Assembly (NCBI RefSeq): GCF_017168235.1
Contig: NZ_JABFAO010000011.1
Span: 245,513-309,512, forward strand
DNA length: 64,000 nt
Origin: Rhodococcus sp. KRD197
GTDB taxonomy: Bacteria; Actinomycetota; Actinomycetes; Mycobacteriales; Mycobacteriaceae
Direction of reading: 5' to 3'
The notes below the pieces were generated by a model. The model worked only from the letters and a program-made list of their open reading frames with translations. It was not told where the DNA came from and ran no database searches. Below, piece after piece: positions 62,642 to 64,000 of the stretch. How positions within the stretch are numbered: position 1 is the stretch's first letter; each line of letters begins with the position of its first letter. Both the position numbers and the translations under genes were made by a program.

Positions 62642-64000
62642 TCAGGCAGTCGCGGATTCGTATGCGAACTCGGTGAGGACGGATGCGAGAGCCGTCGGCA
62701 CCCGCGCTTCGACCCGCGTGCCGTCCGCCTCGTGCGTCGACTTCGAAATCCGCCCCTCGGTGTGGATCCGCGCGACCAGATCGCCCCGCGTGTACGGCAC
62801 GAGCACGTCGACCTCGGACTCAGGCCACGCCAGAATCTCAGCCAGATGATCACGCAACTCGTCGATTCCCTCACCCGTCCGCGCGGACACGAAACGCGCC
62901 CCCGGCAACAGCCCACGCAACTGGGTCAGCTGTACGGGATCGGCGGCATCGATCTTGTTCACCACGATCAACTCGGGCGGCATCTTCGCGTCACGTTCCT
63001 TGACCACGTCCACGATGACCTCGCGAACGGCCTTGATCTGGTCCACAGGAAGCGGATCGGAACCGTCGACGACATGCAACAGCAAGTCAGCGTCGGTGAC
63101 TTCTTCGAGAGTGGACCGGAAGGCCTCGACCAGCTGCGTCGGGAGATGACGCACGAACCCGACGGTGTCGGTGAGCACCACGGCGCGACCGTCCTCGAGC
63201 GTCGACTTGCGCGAGGTGGGATCCAACGTGGCGAACAGTGCGTTCTGCACGAGCACGCCGGAACCGGTGAGCGCGTTGAGGAGACTGGACTTGCCGGCGT
63301 TGGTGTATCCGACGATCGCGATCGACGGCACAGTGCTCTCGAGGCGACGTTCTCGCTTGGTATCGCGGGCCTGTTTCATACCTTTGATCTCGCGACGCAG
63401 CTTTGCCATGCGCTCGCGGATACGACGACGATCGGTCTCGATCTTGGTTTCACCGGGTCCACGCAGACCCACGCCGCCATTGCTACCTGCGCGACCACCT
63501 GCCTGCCGTGACATCGACTCACCCCAGCCGCGAAGTCGCGGGAGCATGTACTCCATCTGCGCGAACGCGACCTGCGCCTTGCCTTCGCGGGAGGTCGCGT
63601 GCTGGGCGAAGATGTCGAGAATGAGAGCGGTTCGGTCGATGACCTTGACCTTGACCACTTTCTCCAGAGCGTTGAGCTGCGCAGGAGTGAGTTCACCGTC
63701 GCAGACGACGGTGTCGGCGCCGGTCGCGAGCACGACATCGCGCAGCTCGTGGGCCTTACCGGAGCCGATGTAGGTCGCGGAGTCGGGCTTGTCGCGTCGC
63801 TGCACGAGAGCGTCGAGGACCTCGGACCCCGCCGTCTCGGCGAGGGCGGCCAACTCGGCCATGCTGCTTTCTGCCTGCGCAGAACTACCGGTGGTCCACA
63901 CCCCCACCAGCACGACCCGTTCGAGTCGGAGCTGGCGGTATTCGACCTCGGTGACGTCCGCGAGTTCGGTGGACAGCCCGGCCACGCGTCGAAGCGCTGT
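62642..64000 (-). CDS. hflX: Ribosome-splitting GTPase HflX, 5' end outside window
   Basis: Partial: the frame is open to the window edge, and the reading TALRRVAGLSTELADVTEVE is internal to the usual protein, so the start lies beyond 64000. HflX splits stalled 70S ribosomes after heat stress using GTP. GTP motifs are intact: G1 GYTNAGKSSLLNAL, G3 LTDTVGFVRHLP, G4 VVNKIDA and G5 SARTG. The HflX-specific N-domain (YIGSGKAHELRDVVLATGAD, AQMEYMLPRLRGWG) and the GLRGPGETKIETDRRRIRER linker are present. Corresponds to Rv2725c. Confidence 0.93.
   Translation of the reverse strand, partial: TALRRVAGLSTELADVTEVEYRQLRLERVVLVGVWTTGSSAQAESSMAELAALAETAGSEVLDALVQRRDKPDSATYIGSGKAHELRDVVLATGADTVVCDGELTPAQLNALEKVVKVKVIDRTALILDIFAQHATSREGKAQVAFAQMEYMLPRLRGWGESMSRQAGGRAGSNGGVGLRGPGETKIETDRRRIRERMAKLRREIKGMKQARDTKRERRLESTVPSIAIVGYTNAGKSSLLNALTGSGVLVQNALFATLDPTSRKSTLEDGRAVVLTDTVGFVRHLPTQLVEAFRSTLEEVTDADLLLHVVDGSDPLPVDQIKAVREVIVDVVKERDAKMPPELIVVNKIDAADPVQLTQLRGLLPGARFVSARTGEGIDELRDHLAEILAWPESEVDVLVPYTRGDLVARIHTEGRISKSTHEADGTRVEARVPTALASVLTEFAYESATA

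Overview
The window is chromosomal DNA from a high-GC actinobacterium of the Mycobacteriales, most likely Rhodococcus. The basis is the gene order, which follows (from memory) the Mycobacterium tuberculosis block Rv2690c to Rv2725c: APC permease, ceoB, ceoC, dut, cei, suhB, ppgK, sigA, sigB, ideR, sthA, PAC2 protein, nrdR, LysM protein, lexA, fadE20, hflX. Family-typical genes (DUF3159, DUF3710, DUF3093, DUF4193, DUF3039, DUF3099, DUF4192) and mycothiol-linked mscR agree. Genus and species are inference. I see no rRNA, tRNA, CRISPR array, insertion sequence, phage gene or plasmid replicon. Both end genes (permease at 1, hflX at 64000) run out of the window.

Layout. 0-5.3 kb: potassium-related permease and two TrkA/RCK proteins, then membrane, OB-fold and hydrolase genes. 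5.2-12.5 kb: DUF3710, dut, DUF3093, DUF4193, cei, suhB, ppgK and the principal sigma factor sigA. 12.5-19.9 kb: small DUF proteins, an SF2 helicase, a YihY/BrkB membrane protein, a methyltransferase and sigB, which has an extracytoplasmic-stress-type promoter. 20.2-27.0 kb: a segment between sigB and ideR holding a secreted protein, a TetR/lipase pair with a clear operator, a cold-shock-like protein beside a 96-bp inverted repeat, and a protein acetyltransferase/deacetylase operon. 27.1-36.6 kb: ideR, galE, DUF4192, a lipoprotein, the mycothiol-dependent mscR/metallo-hydrolase operon, sthA, PAC2 and a hydrolase. 36.6-41.5 kb: a Ski2-like helicase and oxyR/ahpC-ahpD. 41.5-50.6 kb: PhzF-like protein, papain-fold protein, class III aminotransferase, hrpA and a small accessory cluster (membrane protein, XRE regulator, hydrolase). 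50.7-54.1 kb: nrdR, LysM protein, lexA with SOS boxes, fadE20. 54.2-61.5 kb: uracil permease and a complete fructose phosphotransferase system (ptsI divergent from deoR-fruK-fruA-ptsH). 61.6-64.0 kb: an anchored secreted protein and hflX.

Functionally the window is dense in housekeeping control: two sigma factors, IdeR, LexA, NrdR, OxyR and fructose/TetR/XRE regulators, with redox defence (AhpCD, SthA, MscR), nucleotide hygiene (Dut, NrdR) and RNA/DNA helicases. Several convergent gene ends carry long perfect hairpins, and two carry 16-bp tandem duplications over a stop codon.

I do not see a clearly new multi-gene defence or biosynthetic system. The most worthwhile leads are the RCK-permease potassium locus, the overlapping acetyltransferase-deacetylase operon, the 96-bp inverted repeat, and the stop-codon duplications.
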